Below, in pieces: positions 1-5,876 of a stretch of DNA of 11,975 nucleotides. Origin of the DNA: Glo-17 sp964549735 (GTDB lineage: Bacteria > Krumholzibacteriota > Krumholzibacteriia > LZORAL124-64-63). The stretch lies in NCBI GenBank assembly GCA_964549735.1, contig CAZJWO010000113.1, positions 1 to 11,975 on the forward strand, read 5' to 3'. Position 1 is the stretch's first letter; every line of letters begins with the position of its first letter. Made by a program: the position numbers and the translations under genes. Under the pieces are notes generated by a model, which made no database searches, was not told where the DNA came from, and saw only the letters and a list, made by a program, of their open reading frames with translations.

Positions 1-1
1 T

Positions 2-715
2 GCGGTCAAGCGCGCGTCGTGCCGCCGGGTCACGGCCGTCATCCCGTACTTCGGCTACGCCCGGCAGGACCGCAAGGATCAGCCGCGCGTGCCGATCGCC
101 GCCAAGCTGATGGCCAACCTGATCACGGCGGCCGGCGCGAACCGCGTCCTGACGATCGATCTGCACGCGCCGCAGATCCAGGGCTTCTTCGACATCCCGC
201 TGGATCACCTCTACTCGGCGCCCGTCCTGCTGAAGCACTTCGAGGACGTCGACCTGCGCAATACGGCGGTCGTGGCGCCCGACGTCGGCAGCATCAAGAT
301 GGCGAGGTCGTTCGCCAAGCGCCTGCGGGTCAGCCTCGCGATCATCGACAAGCGGCGGCCGGTCGCCAACGAGCTGGAGGTCATGAACTTCATCGGCGAC
401 GTCGACGGCATGGACGTCATCATCTTCGACGACATGGTCGACACCGCGGGCACGCTGTGCAGCGCGGCGCGCGTCTGCGTCGAGGAGCAGGGTGCCCGCT
501 CGGTGCGCGCGTGCTGCACGCATCCGATCCTCTCGGGGCCCGCCATCGCGCGCATCAACGCCTCGCCGCTGCAGGAACTCGCCGTCACGAACACGATCAT
601 GCTGCCGCCGGACCTGAAATGCCCCAAGCTCACGGTGCTCGACGTCGCGCCGCTGCTGGCCGAGGCGATCGACCGCATCCATCTCGAGAAGACGATCAGC
701 GCCCTGTTCAGCTGA
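2..715 (+). CDS. prs: Ribose-phosphate pyrophosphokinase (PRPP synthetase), 5'-truncated
   Basis: Makes PRPP from ribose-5-phosphate and ATP for purine, pyrimidine, His, Trp and NAD synthesis in the cytoplasm. The window opens inside the gene: the frame is open from base 2 and gives 237 residues, against about 315 for the family, so roughly the first 78 residues are missing. The visible part starts in a segment resembling the family's RAS-x-R-x-TAVIPYFGYARQDRK region, then shows the flexible-loop motif DKRRP (bases about 347-361) and the PRPP-binding loop DDMVDTAGTL (bases 428-457), both diagnostic. Nothing looks broken apart from the window edge. An ATG at 19 belongs to another frame, and the GTG at 89 is internal. 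It is followed, after 215 bases holding a candidate promoter, by rplY, a common bacterial pairing. Confidence 0.97.
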   Translation, partial: AVKRASCRRVTAVIPYFGYARQDRKDQPRVPIAAKLMANLITAAGANRVLTIDLHAPQIQGFFDIPLDHLYSAPVLLKHFEDVDLRNTAVVAPDVGSIKMARSFAKRLRVSLAIIDKRRPVANELEVMNFIGDVDGMDVIIFDDMVDTAGTLCSAARVCVEEQGARSVRACCTHPILSGPAIARINASPLQELAVTNTIMLPPDLKCPKLTVLDVAPLLAEAIDRIHLEKTISALFS

Positions 716-752
716 CGACCGCCCGGCGCCGCGCCCGCCCGGCGGCCGCGGC

Positions 753-781
753 TTGACAGCCCGCCGGCGCCGTGCTTTCTT
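753..781 (+). promoter_or_regulatory. Candidate sigma70-type promoter for rplY-pth
   Basis: A perfect TTGACA -35 box (753-758) lies 38 bases after the prs stop. After a 17-base spacer comes a weak -10 (TTTCTT, 776-781) preceded by TGC, as in an extended -10. The -35 sits within the loop of a 7-bp inverted repeat (739-745 with 761-767). The -35 is convincing in such GC-rich DNA; the -10 is poor. If used, it would give a leader of about 140 bases before rplY. Confidence 0.45.
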
Positions 782-877
782 AGGCGGTCATTTTCGCAAC
801 ATGCGTGCGATCGCCCTGCGGCATGGTTCGCGCGGGGGGCGCGAGCGCCGGCAGCGACGGCGCTTCCGCGAAGGTTC

Positions 878-919
878 CTCGCCGCCGAGAGCGGCGAGCC
901 CGACGGGTCGCACCCGACC
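878..919 (+). other. Two hairpins in the rplY leader, next to the ribosome-binding site
   Basis: The first hairpin is a perfect 8-bp stem, 878-885 (CTCGCCGC) with 891-898 (GCGGCGAG), and a 5-base loop. The second is a 5-bp stem, 906-910 (GGTCG) with 915-919 (CGACC), ending one base before the AGGAGG at 920-925. An imperfect stem also occurs upstream (about 842-848 with 859-865). There is no T-tract, so these are unlikely to be terminators. They could affect translation of rplY, but that is inference from position only. Confidence 0.35.
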
Positions 920-930
920 AGGAGGCAGCC

Positions 931-1569
931 ATGGGCCTGATCAAGCTCAACGTCCACAAGCGCACGACCGCCGGCAAGAACGAGAACCGGCGCACCCGCG
1001 CGGCGGGTTTCATCCCGGCGGTGCTCTACGGCAACGACCGCGCCGCGACGCCGGTCCAGATCGAGACCCGCGAATTCACGAACATCCTGCAGAAGTCCCA
1101 TGGCCGCTCGGTCATCTACGATCTGCAGATCGAAGGCGAGAAGGACAGGCCGCTGGCCCTCATGCGCGAATTGCAGCGGCACCCGGTCCGCGACGTGATC
1201 CAGCACGTCGACCTCTTCGAGATCCCCCGCGACATGCCGGTGACCGTCAGCGTGGCCCTGGTGCTCGAGGGCGAGCCGGCCTGCGTCAAGTTCAATGAGG
1301 GCGAACTGCTCCAGCTCATGGATGCGGTCGAGTTGAACTGCCAGCCGCGCGATCTGCCCGATGCGGTGCGCGTCGACGTCTCCAACCTGGCGCTCAACGA
1401 CAAGCTCTTCATCAAGGACCTGACCGCTCCGGTCGGCGAGATCATGGACGATCCCGAATCCCAGGTGCTCGTGCTCAAGCCGGTCTCGCTCTTCGTCGAG
1501 GAGACGGCTGCCGCCGCCGAAGGCGACGCGGGCGCCGCCAAGGAAGCCGAAACCAGCGACGAGAAGTAG
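931..1569 (+). CDS. rplY: 50S ribosomal protein bL25, CTC (long) form
   Basis: Binds 5S rRNA in the central protuberance of the large subunit; long forms carry an extra beta domain and are related to the general stress protein Ctc. The product is 212 residues. The 5S-binding domain is about 5-95, with RAAGFIPAVLYG (23-34) and QRHPVRDVIQHVDL (82-95) matching the family. A C-terminal TL5/CTC beta domain spans about 100-190, followed by an Ala/Glu-rich acidic tail (190-212). I chose ATG 931 because AGGAGG (920-925) lies five bases before it and the protein then begins with the usual short strand (GLIKLNVHKR). The open frame runs further upstream to 805, but that part is Arg/Ala-rich leader translation. 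It lies between prs and pth in the usual order. No oddities seen. Confidence 0.95.
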   Translation: MGLIKLNVHKRTTAGKNENRRTRAAGFIPAVLYGNDRAATPVQIETREFTNILQKSHGRSVIYDLQIEGEKDRPLALMRELQRHPVRDVIQHVDLFEIPRDMPVTVSVALVLEGEPACVKFNEGELLQLMDAVELNCQPRDLPDAVRVDVSNLALNDKLFIKDLTAPVGEIMDDPESQVLVLKPVSLFVEETAAAAEGDAGAAKEAETSDEK

Positions 1570-1580
1570 GCCGGGCCGCG

Positions 1581-1637
1581 GCTGCGGACACCGCAGCGTG
1601 ACGCACGTCGACGAGGTGGAGCCTGGCTTCACCTCGT
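1581..1637 (+). other. Two tandem hairpins between rplY and pth
   Basis: Twelve bases after the rplY stop is a perfect 7-bp stem, 1581-1587 (GCTGCGG) with 1591-1597, and a 3-base loop. A second, stronger hairpin pairs 1611-1621 (ACGAGGTGGAG) with 1627-1637 (CTTCACCTCGT), giving 11 bp with one G-U pair and a 5-base loop. It ends nine bases before the pth ribosome-binding site. Neither is followed by a real T-tract, so they may be weak terminators, RNA processing or stability elements, or may modulate pth translation. Confidence 0.5.
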
Positions 1638-1662
1638 TCGCGCGTGGAGGAGGCTGGCGAAG

Positions 1663-2322
1663 ATGCAGCTCGTGCTCGGTCTCGGCAATCCCGGACCGCT
1701 CTACGCGCGGACGCGGCATAACGTCGGCTTCCGCTGCCTGGAGGCGGTCGCCGCGCGGTTGGGCTGGTCGTTCGCCGAGGCGGGGCCGGCGTATCGGTCG
1801 GCCGTAGGCGCGGGACCCGGCGGACCTCTGACGCTCCTCTTGCCGCTGACGTACATGAACCGCAGCGGCGACGCGCTGGTCGCGTGGTCGGCCGCCACCG
1901 GGCGGCGCGTCGGCGTGCCGCGCGACGGCGAACCCGACGTCCTGGTGCCGATCGTGGTCTGCGATGATCTGCATCTACCGCTCGGTTCGCTGCGCATCCG
2001 CGGCGGCGGTGGCGACGGCGGCCAGCAAGGCCTGGCGTCCGTCCTGCGCGCCGCCGGCGGCCAGGACGTGCCGCGGCTGCGGCTGGGCGTCGGGCCTGCG
2101 GCAGGCGCCGTCCCGCCGGCGGACTGGGCCGCCTATGTGCTCGCCCCGTTCGCGCCCGCGGAGGAGACCGCCGTCGCGGAGATGGTCGGCTGCGGCGCCG
2201 AGGCGTTGCTCTGCCTGCTGGAACACGGCTGGCGGACCGCGTCGGAGCGGTACAACCGCCGCGGCGACGCGGCGAGCGGTCCGGCGGACGCCACGCCAGG
2301 CTTGCCTGACGGCGGCCCGTGA
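1663..2322 (+). CDS. pth: Peptidyl-tRNA hydrolase (Pth1)
   Basis: Frees tRNA from peptidyl-tRNA that drops off ribosomes; essential in most bacteria. The 219-residue protein shows the family core: GLGNPG-x2-Y-x2-TRHNVGF (6-23) with the catalytic His19 and substrate-binding Asn9, YMNRSG (64-69, Asn66), and the conserved Asp in VVCDDLHLPLG (Asp101). ATG 1663 follows GGAGGAGG (1646-1653) at a good distance. Two things are unusual. The normally conserved GGHNG loop, whose Asn (Asn114 in E. coli) takes part in substrate binding, reads GGQQG here (Gln121-Gln122). There is also an insertion of several residues around 79-95 compared with the E. coli enzyme, and a Gly/Ala/Pro-rich C-terminal extension after about residue 200. 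The 3' end overlaps the -35 of the rpsF promoter. Confidence 0.95.
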   Translation: MQLVLGLGNPGPLYARTRHNVGFRCLEAVAARLGWSFAEAGPAYRSAVGAGPGGPLTLLLPLTYMNRSGDALVAWSAATGRRVGVPRDGEPDVLVPIVVCDDLHLPLGSLRIRGGGGDGGQQGLASVLRAAGGQDVPRLRLGVGPAAGAVPPADWAAYVLAPFAPAEETAVAEMVGCGAEALLCLLEHGWRTASERYNRRGDAASGPADATPGLPDGGP

Positions 2323-2330
2323 GGTATATT
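2302..2330 (+). promoter_or_regulatory. Promoter of the rpsF-rpsR-rplI operon, overlapping the pth 3' end
   Basis: TTGCCT (2302-2307, 4/6 to consensus), a 17-base spacer and TATATT (2325-2330, 5/6). The AT-rich -10 stands out sharply from the GC-rich surroundings. The -35 lies within the last codons of pth. Expected transcription start is near 2337, giving a leader of about 165 bases to the rpsF GTG. Confidence 0.65.
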
Positions 2331-2350
2331 CTGCGGCCTGCCGTCAGGCA
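2303..2350. repeat. 11-bp perfect inverted repeat flanking the rpsF -10 box
   Basis: The left arm 2303-2313 (TGCCTGACGGC) is exactly complementary to 2340-2350 (GCCGTCAGGCA), with a 26-base centre that contains the TATATT. The left arm overlaps the -35. It could be a two-armed operator, or a stem that forms only in RNA reading through from pth, because transcripts from the rpsF promoter would start inside the loop. Confidence 0.6.
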
Positions 2351-2501
2351 GGTCCGGGCTTCGGCCCGCCCAACGCTGGGCGCCGCGTCGGCGGTGCCGG
2401 CGACATGGTCCATCCCTACCCGGGTTGACGGCGCCGCGGATCACTGGCAGCCGGCCGCCGAATAGAACACCGGGTCGTCCTGTCCGAAGGGAGTCGTTCC
2501 A
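2331..2501 (+). promoter_or_regulatory. Long structured 5' leader of rpsF
   Basis: No gene is seen here. The leader carries a hairpin with a UUCG tetraloop (CGGGC 2355-2359, loop 2360-2363, GCCCG 2364-2368), then an alternative stem GCCCA (2368-2372) with TGGGC (2377-2381). The two share base 2368, so the stems compete slightly. Near the start codon is ACACCGGG (2467-2474), followed by GAAGGGAG (2486-2493) as ribosome-binding site. rpsF leaders in many bacteria bind the S6:S18 complex for autoregulation through an RNA with a conserved CCG. Whether this one does is not shown; I could not trace the full motif. Confidence 0.35.
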
Positions 2502-2867
2502 GTGCAGAAGTACGAGTGTGTCTTCATCCTGCGGGCCGATCTGCCCGAGAACGAGATGCGCAACCGCGTCGAGCGGGTCGGCGCGATCGTCGCCAGCCAT
2601 GGCGGCACGATGACCCACGAGGATCACTGGGGCGTGCGCAAGCTGGCCTACGAGATCGAGAAGCAGACCAAGGGCGACTACATGTTGCTCCGCTTCGCGA
2701 GCCAGGGCGCCGCCGTCGCCGAGATCGATCGGTACCTGCGCCTCGACGACCAGGTGTTGCGGCATCTGGTGGTCGTCGACGAGGAATGGGAAGAGCGCAA
2801 CCGTGCGGCTCTGGCGAAGCGTCGCCAGCAGATGGTCGACGAAGACGCCGCCGACAACCAGGAATGA
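2502..2867 (+). CDS. rpsF: 30S ribosomal protein bS6
   Basis: Pairs with bS18 on the platform of the small subunit. The 121-residue product starts with the typical QKYECVFILRADLPE strand and shows WGVRKLAYEIEKQTKGDYMLLRF (43-65) and the LRLDDQVLRHLVV segment (79-91). An acidic, low-complexity tail (113-121) follows, as in many bS6 proteins. The start is GTG at 2502, preceded by GAAGGGAG (2486-2493) eight bases upstream; no in-frame ATG would preserve the first strand. First gene of the rpsF-rpsR-membrane protein-rplI operon, 51 bases before rpsR. Confidence 0.97.
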   Translation: MQKYECVFILRADLPENEMRNRVERVGAIVASHGGTMTHEDHWGVRKLAYEIEKQTKGDYMLLRFASQGAAVAEIDRYLRLDDQVLRHLVVVDEEWEERNRAALAKRRQQMVDEDAADNQE

Positions 2868-2918
2868 TCTGACGTCGGCGCCAACTGGCGCTCGCGGACC
2901 ACGGGAAGGAGTCGGGAC

Positions 2919-3185
2919 ATGGCGCGCAAGAACATGCGCATCAAGAAGAAGAAGAAGAAGAGAAGGGCGGGCAAACAGAAGCCCTGCTATTTCTCGAAGC
3001 TGGGCTATGTTTGCATCGACTACAAGGACGAGGAATTGCTGCGCCGTTTCGTGACCGAGCGCGGCAAGATCGCGCCGCGGCGCAACACGGGCACCACCGC
3101 CAAGTACCAGCGCATGCTGAGCATGGCGGTCAAGCGGGCGCGCCACTTGGCCTTGCTGCCCTTCGTGAGGGAATACTACCGCTAG
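2919..3185 (+). CDS. rpsR: 30S ribosomal protein bS18
   Basis: Binds 16S rRNA together with bS6. The 88-residue protein shows the family signature IDYKD-x3-LRRFVTERGKI-x-PRR-x-TGT-x-AKYQR (33-65) and ends in KRARHLALLPFVREYY. The start follows AAGGAG (2906-2911) by seven bases. The N-terminus has a run of six lysines with two arginines (9-16), encoded by six consecutive AAG codons (2943-2960), a purine-only trinucleotide run that could be slippage-prone. Two cysteines (23 and 32) are present; I cannot say whether they bind metal. The product is otherwise ordinary. Confidence 0.97.
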   Translation: MARKNMRIKKKKKKRRAGKQKPCYFSKLGYVCIDYKDEELLRRFVTERGKIAPRRNTGTTAKYQRMLSMAVKRARHLALLPFVREYYR

Positions 3186-3206
3186 GCTGCTGATGGAGGC
3201 GGGGTC

Positions 3207-4172
3207 ATGACCTCCGGCAGGACCTGGCTGTTGGCGACGGCCGTCGGCGCCACCGTGCTGCTGGCGTGGTTCGGCGGGCGTGGCGGCGCGGGTTTCGCGC
3301 TCTACGGTGGGCTCGCGGCGCCCGTGCTGGTGCCCGCCGCCTGGGCGGCGGCGCGGCTGGCGATCTCGCCGGCACCACCGCTGCTCTACGCCGCCGGATT
3401 CGCCGGCGTGGCGGCCCTGTGGCTGGGCGGGTCCTGGCCGCAGGGTCTGACGGTCGCTGGTTTCGTCCTGGGTGGTCTGGCCGGCGCCTGGGCGTGGCGC
3501 CTGGGTTGGGGGGCGTGGCGGGTGCTCGCGGTCTGCCTCGCCTGTCTGGCGCCGGGGTTCTTCTTCGCTCTGGGCGGCGTCTCGTTGCCGGAGGCGTTCG
3601 CGGAAATGGGCGAGGAACTGCGGGCGCAGTACGTCGCCGCGCTGCCGTCGGATATGCCTGAAGGCGAACGCGCCGCGGCGCTGGCGGGATTCGACGAGAC
3701 GCTGGCCGGTAGCCTGCAACTGCAGCGCCGGCTCTGGCCCAGCCTGGTCGCGCTGGGCCTGGCGGTTCAGGCGGTGCTTTACCTCGGCCTCGGCTGGGGT
3801 CTGGCGCGCCTGGCCGGCGTGGCGGTGCCGTCGCCGGTCCGCACGCCGTTCGCGCGCTGGCGGGCACCGTTCGCCAGCGTCTGGCTGCTGATCGGCGGAC
3901 TGGGCTGGAGCCTGATCGGACCGCGGCAATCGGGCGACCTCGGCTGGAATCTGGTCCTGGTCGCGAGCCTGGTGCTCGCGGTCCAGGGCGTCGCGGTGCA
4001 AGCCTGGCTGGTGCAGCGATTGCTGCCGCCCGCCGGCCGGATTGTGTTCTGGGTCGCCGGCGCCGTATTCCTGGCTCCGGTGCTGCTGGCGAGCGGTGGC
4101 CTGGTAGGGCTGGCCGATCAATGGTGGGACTTGCGGCGGTTGCGGCGACCGCCCGACGCCGGTCCGTCCTAG
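3207..4172 (+). CDS. Multi-pass membrane protein, DUF2232 (YybS)-like
   Basis: Function unknown. The product has 321 residues, with hydrophobic segments at about 7-22, 31-53, 58-74, 81-97, 105-123, 178-203, 222-238, 247-268 and 279-302. They are interrupted by one charged soluble loop (about 125-175), so perhaps eight or nine membrane spans. The C-terminal end GLADQWWDLRRLRRP (301-315) resembles the conserved G-x2-D-x-W-x-D-x-R end of DUF2232 proteins. Its position between rpsR and rplI is the usual place for this family in several bacterial groups. ATG 3207 follows GGAGG (3195-3199). Translation is probably coupled to rpsR, 21 bases upstream. The family call rests on topology, C-terminal motif and context; the sequence itself is poorly conserved. 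Confidence 0.75.
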   Translation: MTSGRTWLLATAVGATVLLAWFGGRGGAGFALYGGLAAPVLVPAAWAAARLAISPAPPLLYAAGFAGVAALWLGGSWPQGLTVAGFVLGGLAGAWAWRLGWGAWRVLAVCLACLAPGFFFALGGVSLPEAFAEMGEELRAQYVAALPSDMPEGERAAALAGFDETLAGSLQLQRRLWPSLVALGLAVQAVLYLGLGWGLARLAGVAVPSPVRTPFARWRAPFASVWLLIGGLGWSLIGPRQSGDLGWNLVLVASLVLAVQGVAVQAWLVQRLLPPAGRIVFWVAGAVFLAPVLLASGGLVGLADQWWDLRRLRRPPDAGPS

Positions 4173-4216
4173 ACGCGGATGCGGCCGGCGGCCGCAGCGC
4201 CATGAGGTGGTTTACC

Positions 4217-4672
4217 ATGGAAGTGATCCTGCTCGAAAACGTCGAGAACCTCGGCAAGATCGGCAAGACCGTCAAGGTCGCCGCTGGCTATGCGCGCAAC
4301 TATCTGTTGCCCCGGGGTCTGGCCGTGAAGGCGAGCCCCGCGGCCAAGAAGCTGGTGGCCGAGCGGCTGGTCCTGGCCGCCAAGCAGGACCACCAGCGCA
4401 AGGAGGCCGCCGAGTTGCTGGCGGCTCAGCTGACGGCCCGCAGGCTGGCGGTCAACCTCACGGCGAAGGCCGGCGAGGAGAAACGGCTCTATGGCTCGGT
4501 CACGGCGCGGGACATCGCCGGCGCCCTATCGGCGCAGTCCTCGCTCGACGTCGACCACCACCAGATCCTGCTCGACGAGCCGATCAAGGAGCTGGGCGAC
4601 TACGAGGTGCCGTTGAAGCTCCACGCCGAGGTGCAGGTCATCGTCAAGGTCGCGGTGCGACAGGCGGATTAG
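4217..4672 (+). CDS. rplI: 50S ribosomal protein bL9
   Basis: Binds 23S rRNA at the base of the L1 stalk. The 151-residue product matches the family length. It has the N-terminal rRNA-binding domain EVILLENVENLGKIG with the signature GYARNYLLPRGLA (24-36), a long charged connecting helix (about 41-75), and the C-terminal domain with KRLYGSVTARDIAGAL (89-104). ATG 4217 is preceded by GAGGTGG (4204-4210); starting further upstream (4121) would add a non-homologous stretch from the end of the membrane-protein gene. Last gene of the ribosomal block. In many genomes dnaB follows here, but in this window it does not. Confidence 0.97.
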   Translation: MEVILLENVENLGKIGKTVKVAAGYARNYLLPRGLAVKASPAAKKLVAERLVLAAKQDHQRKEAAELLAAQLTARRLAVNLTAKAGEEKRLYGSVTARDIAGALSAQSSLDVDHHQILLDEPIKELGDYEVPLKLHAEVQVIVKVAVRQAD

Positions 4673-4717
4673 GCGACGCCCCCGCCTTCGCCGCGCGGCC
4701 AAGCGAAGCGAGACAGC

Positions 4718-5797
4718 ATGGCGGACCGGGTCAGCCAGGGCTTCTGCGTCATCATGGCCGGCGGCCGCGGCACGCGCTTCTGGCCGCTGAGCCGCGCGAG
4801 TCGGCCGAAGCAGCTGCTGCCACTGGCCGGCGAGCGCAGCCTCCTGCGCGCCACGTGCGAACGGGTGGCGCCTCTGGTGGGCTTCGAGCGCATCCTGGTC
4901 GTCACCAGCGGTGATCTGGCCGAGCCCGTCGCGGCCCAACTGCCCGAGCTTCCCCGCGAGCGGATCATCTGCGAGCCGGTGGGGCGCAATACCGCGCCCT
5001 GCGCGGTCCTGGGGCTCGCCCTGGCGGCGAAGCTGGCCGGCGACGGGCCCGTCGCGCTGCTGCCCGCCGACCACGCGATCGGCGACGACGGCGTCTTCTG
5101 CGCGCAACTCGCGGCGGCGTTCCGCCTCGCGGCCGCCGAGCAGAGCGTCGTGACGCTGGGCATTCCGCCGACGCATCCGGAGACCGGCTACGGCTATCTG
5201 CTGGTCGGCGCGCAGCGGCAAGGCGACATCTACGCCGGCCTGGGTTTCGTCGAGAAGCCCGACCGCGACCGCGCCGCGGCGTACCTGGCCGGCGGCCGGC
5301 ACCTCTGGAACAGCGGCATCTTCGTCTGGGACGCCGCTGCCTTCCGCAGCGCGGCCGCCACCTGGATCCCGCAAGTCGTCGCCCTGCTGGCTCCGGCGGT
5401 CGACGCCTACGGGACCGACGGCTTCGCCGCGGCGCTGGAGCGAGCGTACGCCGCGTGCCCCAGCGCGTCGTTGGACGTCGCCGTCATGGAGAAGCTGGAC
5501 GCATTCTCGGTCATCCGGGCCGCCTTCCGCTGGTCGGACCTCGGCAGCTGGCGGGCGTGGGGCGACCTGGCGCCGGAACTCGATGGCGGCAATCGGGGTA
5601 CTGCGCAGGTCATGGCTCTGGACAGCCGCGCCAACGTCGTCCATGCCCCGGGCAAGCCGGTCGCGCTCGTCGGGGTCGAGGGACTGGTCGTGGTCGATAC
5701 CGGCGATGCATTGCTGATCTGCCGGGCCGACGCCGACCAGCGCGTCAAAGAAATCACCGACCGGCTCGCGGATGCGGGCCGGCACGAACTTCTCTGA
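4718..5797 (+). CDS. manC: Mannose-1-phosphate guanylyltransferase (GDP-mannose pyrophosphorylase)
   Basis: Makes GDP-mannose from mannose-1-phosphate and GTP, for surface glycans such as O-antigen or exopolysaccharide. The 359-residue protein has the nucleotidyltransferase signature MAGGRGTRFWPLSR-x3-PKQ (13-32), EPVGRNTAP (86-94), LPADH (115-119), ETGYGYL (155-161), FVEKPD (177-182), WNSGIFVW (197-204) and SLDVAVMEK (251-259), followed by WSDLGSW (272-278) and a C-terminal beta-rich part. It lacks the fused phosphomannose isomerase domain of the long bifunctional enzymes, so isomerisation must be encoded elsewhere. The ribosome-binding site before ATG 4718 is weak (purine-rich AAGCGAGA). 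It lies 45 bases after rplI without a visible promoter and may be co-transcribed. The specificity for GTP/mannose rests on motif similarity. Confidence 0.9.
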   Translation: MADRVSQGFCVIMAGGRGTRFWPLSRASRPKQLLPLAGERSLLRATCERVAPLVGFERILVVTSGDLAEPVAAQLPELPRERIICEPVGRNTAPCAVLGLALAAKLAGDGPVALLPADHAIGDDGVFCAQLAAAFRLAAAEQSVVTLGIPPTHPETGYGYLLVGAQRQGDIYAGLGFVEKPDRDRAAAYLAGGRHLWNSGIFVWDAAAFRSAAATWIPQVVALLAPAVDAYGTDGFAAALERAYAACPSASLDVAVMEKLDAFSVIRAAFRWSDLGSWRAWGDLAPELDGGNRGTAQVMALDSRANVVHAPGKPVALVGVEGLVVVDTGDALLICRADADQRVKEITDRLADAGRHELL

Positions 5798-5804
5798 TCC
5801 GCCG

Positions 5805-5819
5805 CCGGCGGGACGCCGG
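5805..5819 (+). other. Short GC-rich hairpin after manC
   Basis: CCGGCG (5805-5810) pairs with CGCCGG (5814-5819) around a 3-base loop, seven bases after the manC stop. There is no T-tract. It could be a weak terminator or mRNA end protector, but short stems of this kind are frequent by chance in such GC-rich DNA. Confidence 0.2.
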
Positions 5820-5876
5820 ACGCGCCAACGGGCGGCGCGCACGGCGCGGACACAGCCCGTCAGGATGGTTCGTCGC

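Noticed and set aside
805..930. A 42-codon N-terminal extension of rplY
   Set aside because: The frame is open, but the translation is unlike bL25; AGGAGG before ATG 931 and the family's N-terminus fix the start there.
2425..2453. A second promoter for rpsF starting at TTGACG (2425-2430)
   Set aside because: At 16-18 bases downstream there is only GC-rich DNA without a -10-like element.
2943..2960. Six AAG triplets in rpsR as a possible phase-variable microsatellite
   Set aside because: Basic N-terminal lysine runs are compatible with an rRNA-binding protein, and triplet changes would not shift the frame.
4121..4216. A 32-codon extension of bL9 into the preceding gene
   Set aside because: bL9 starts with the EVILLENV strand; ATG 4217 has a good ribosome-binding site.
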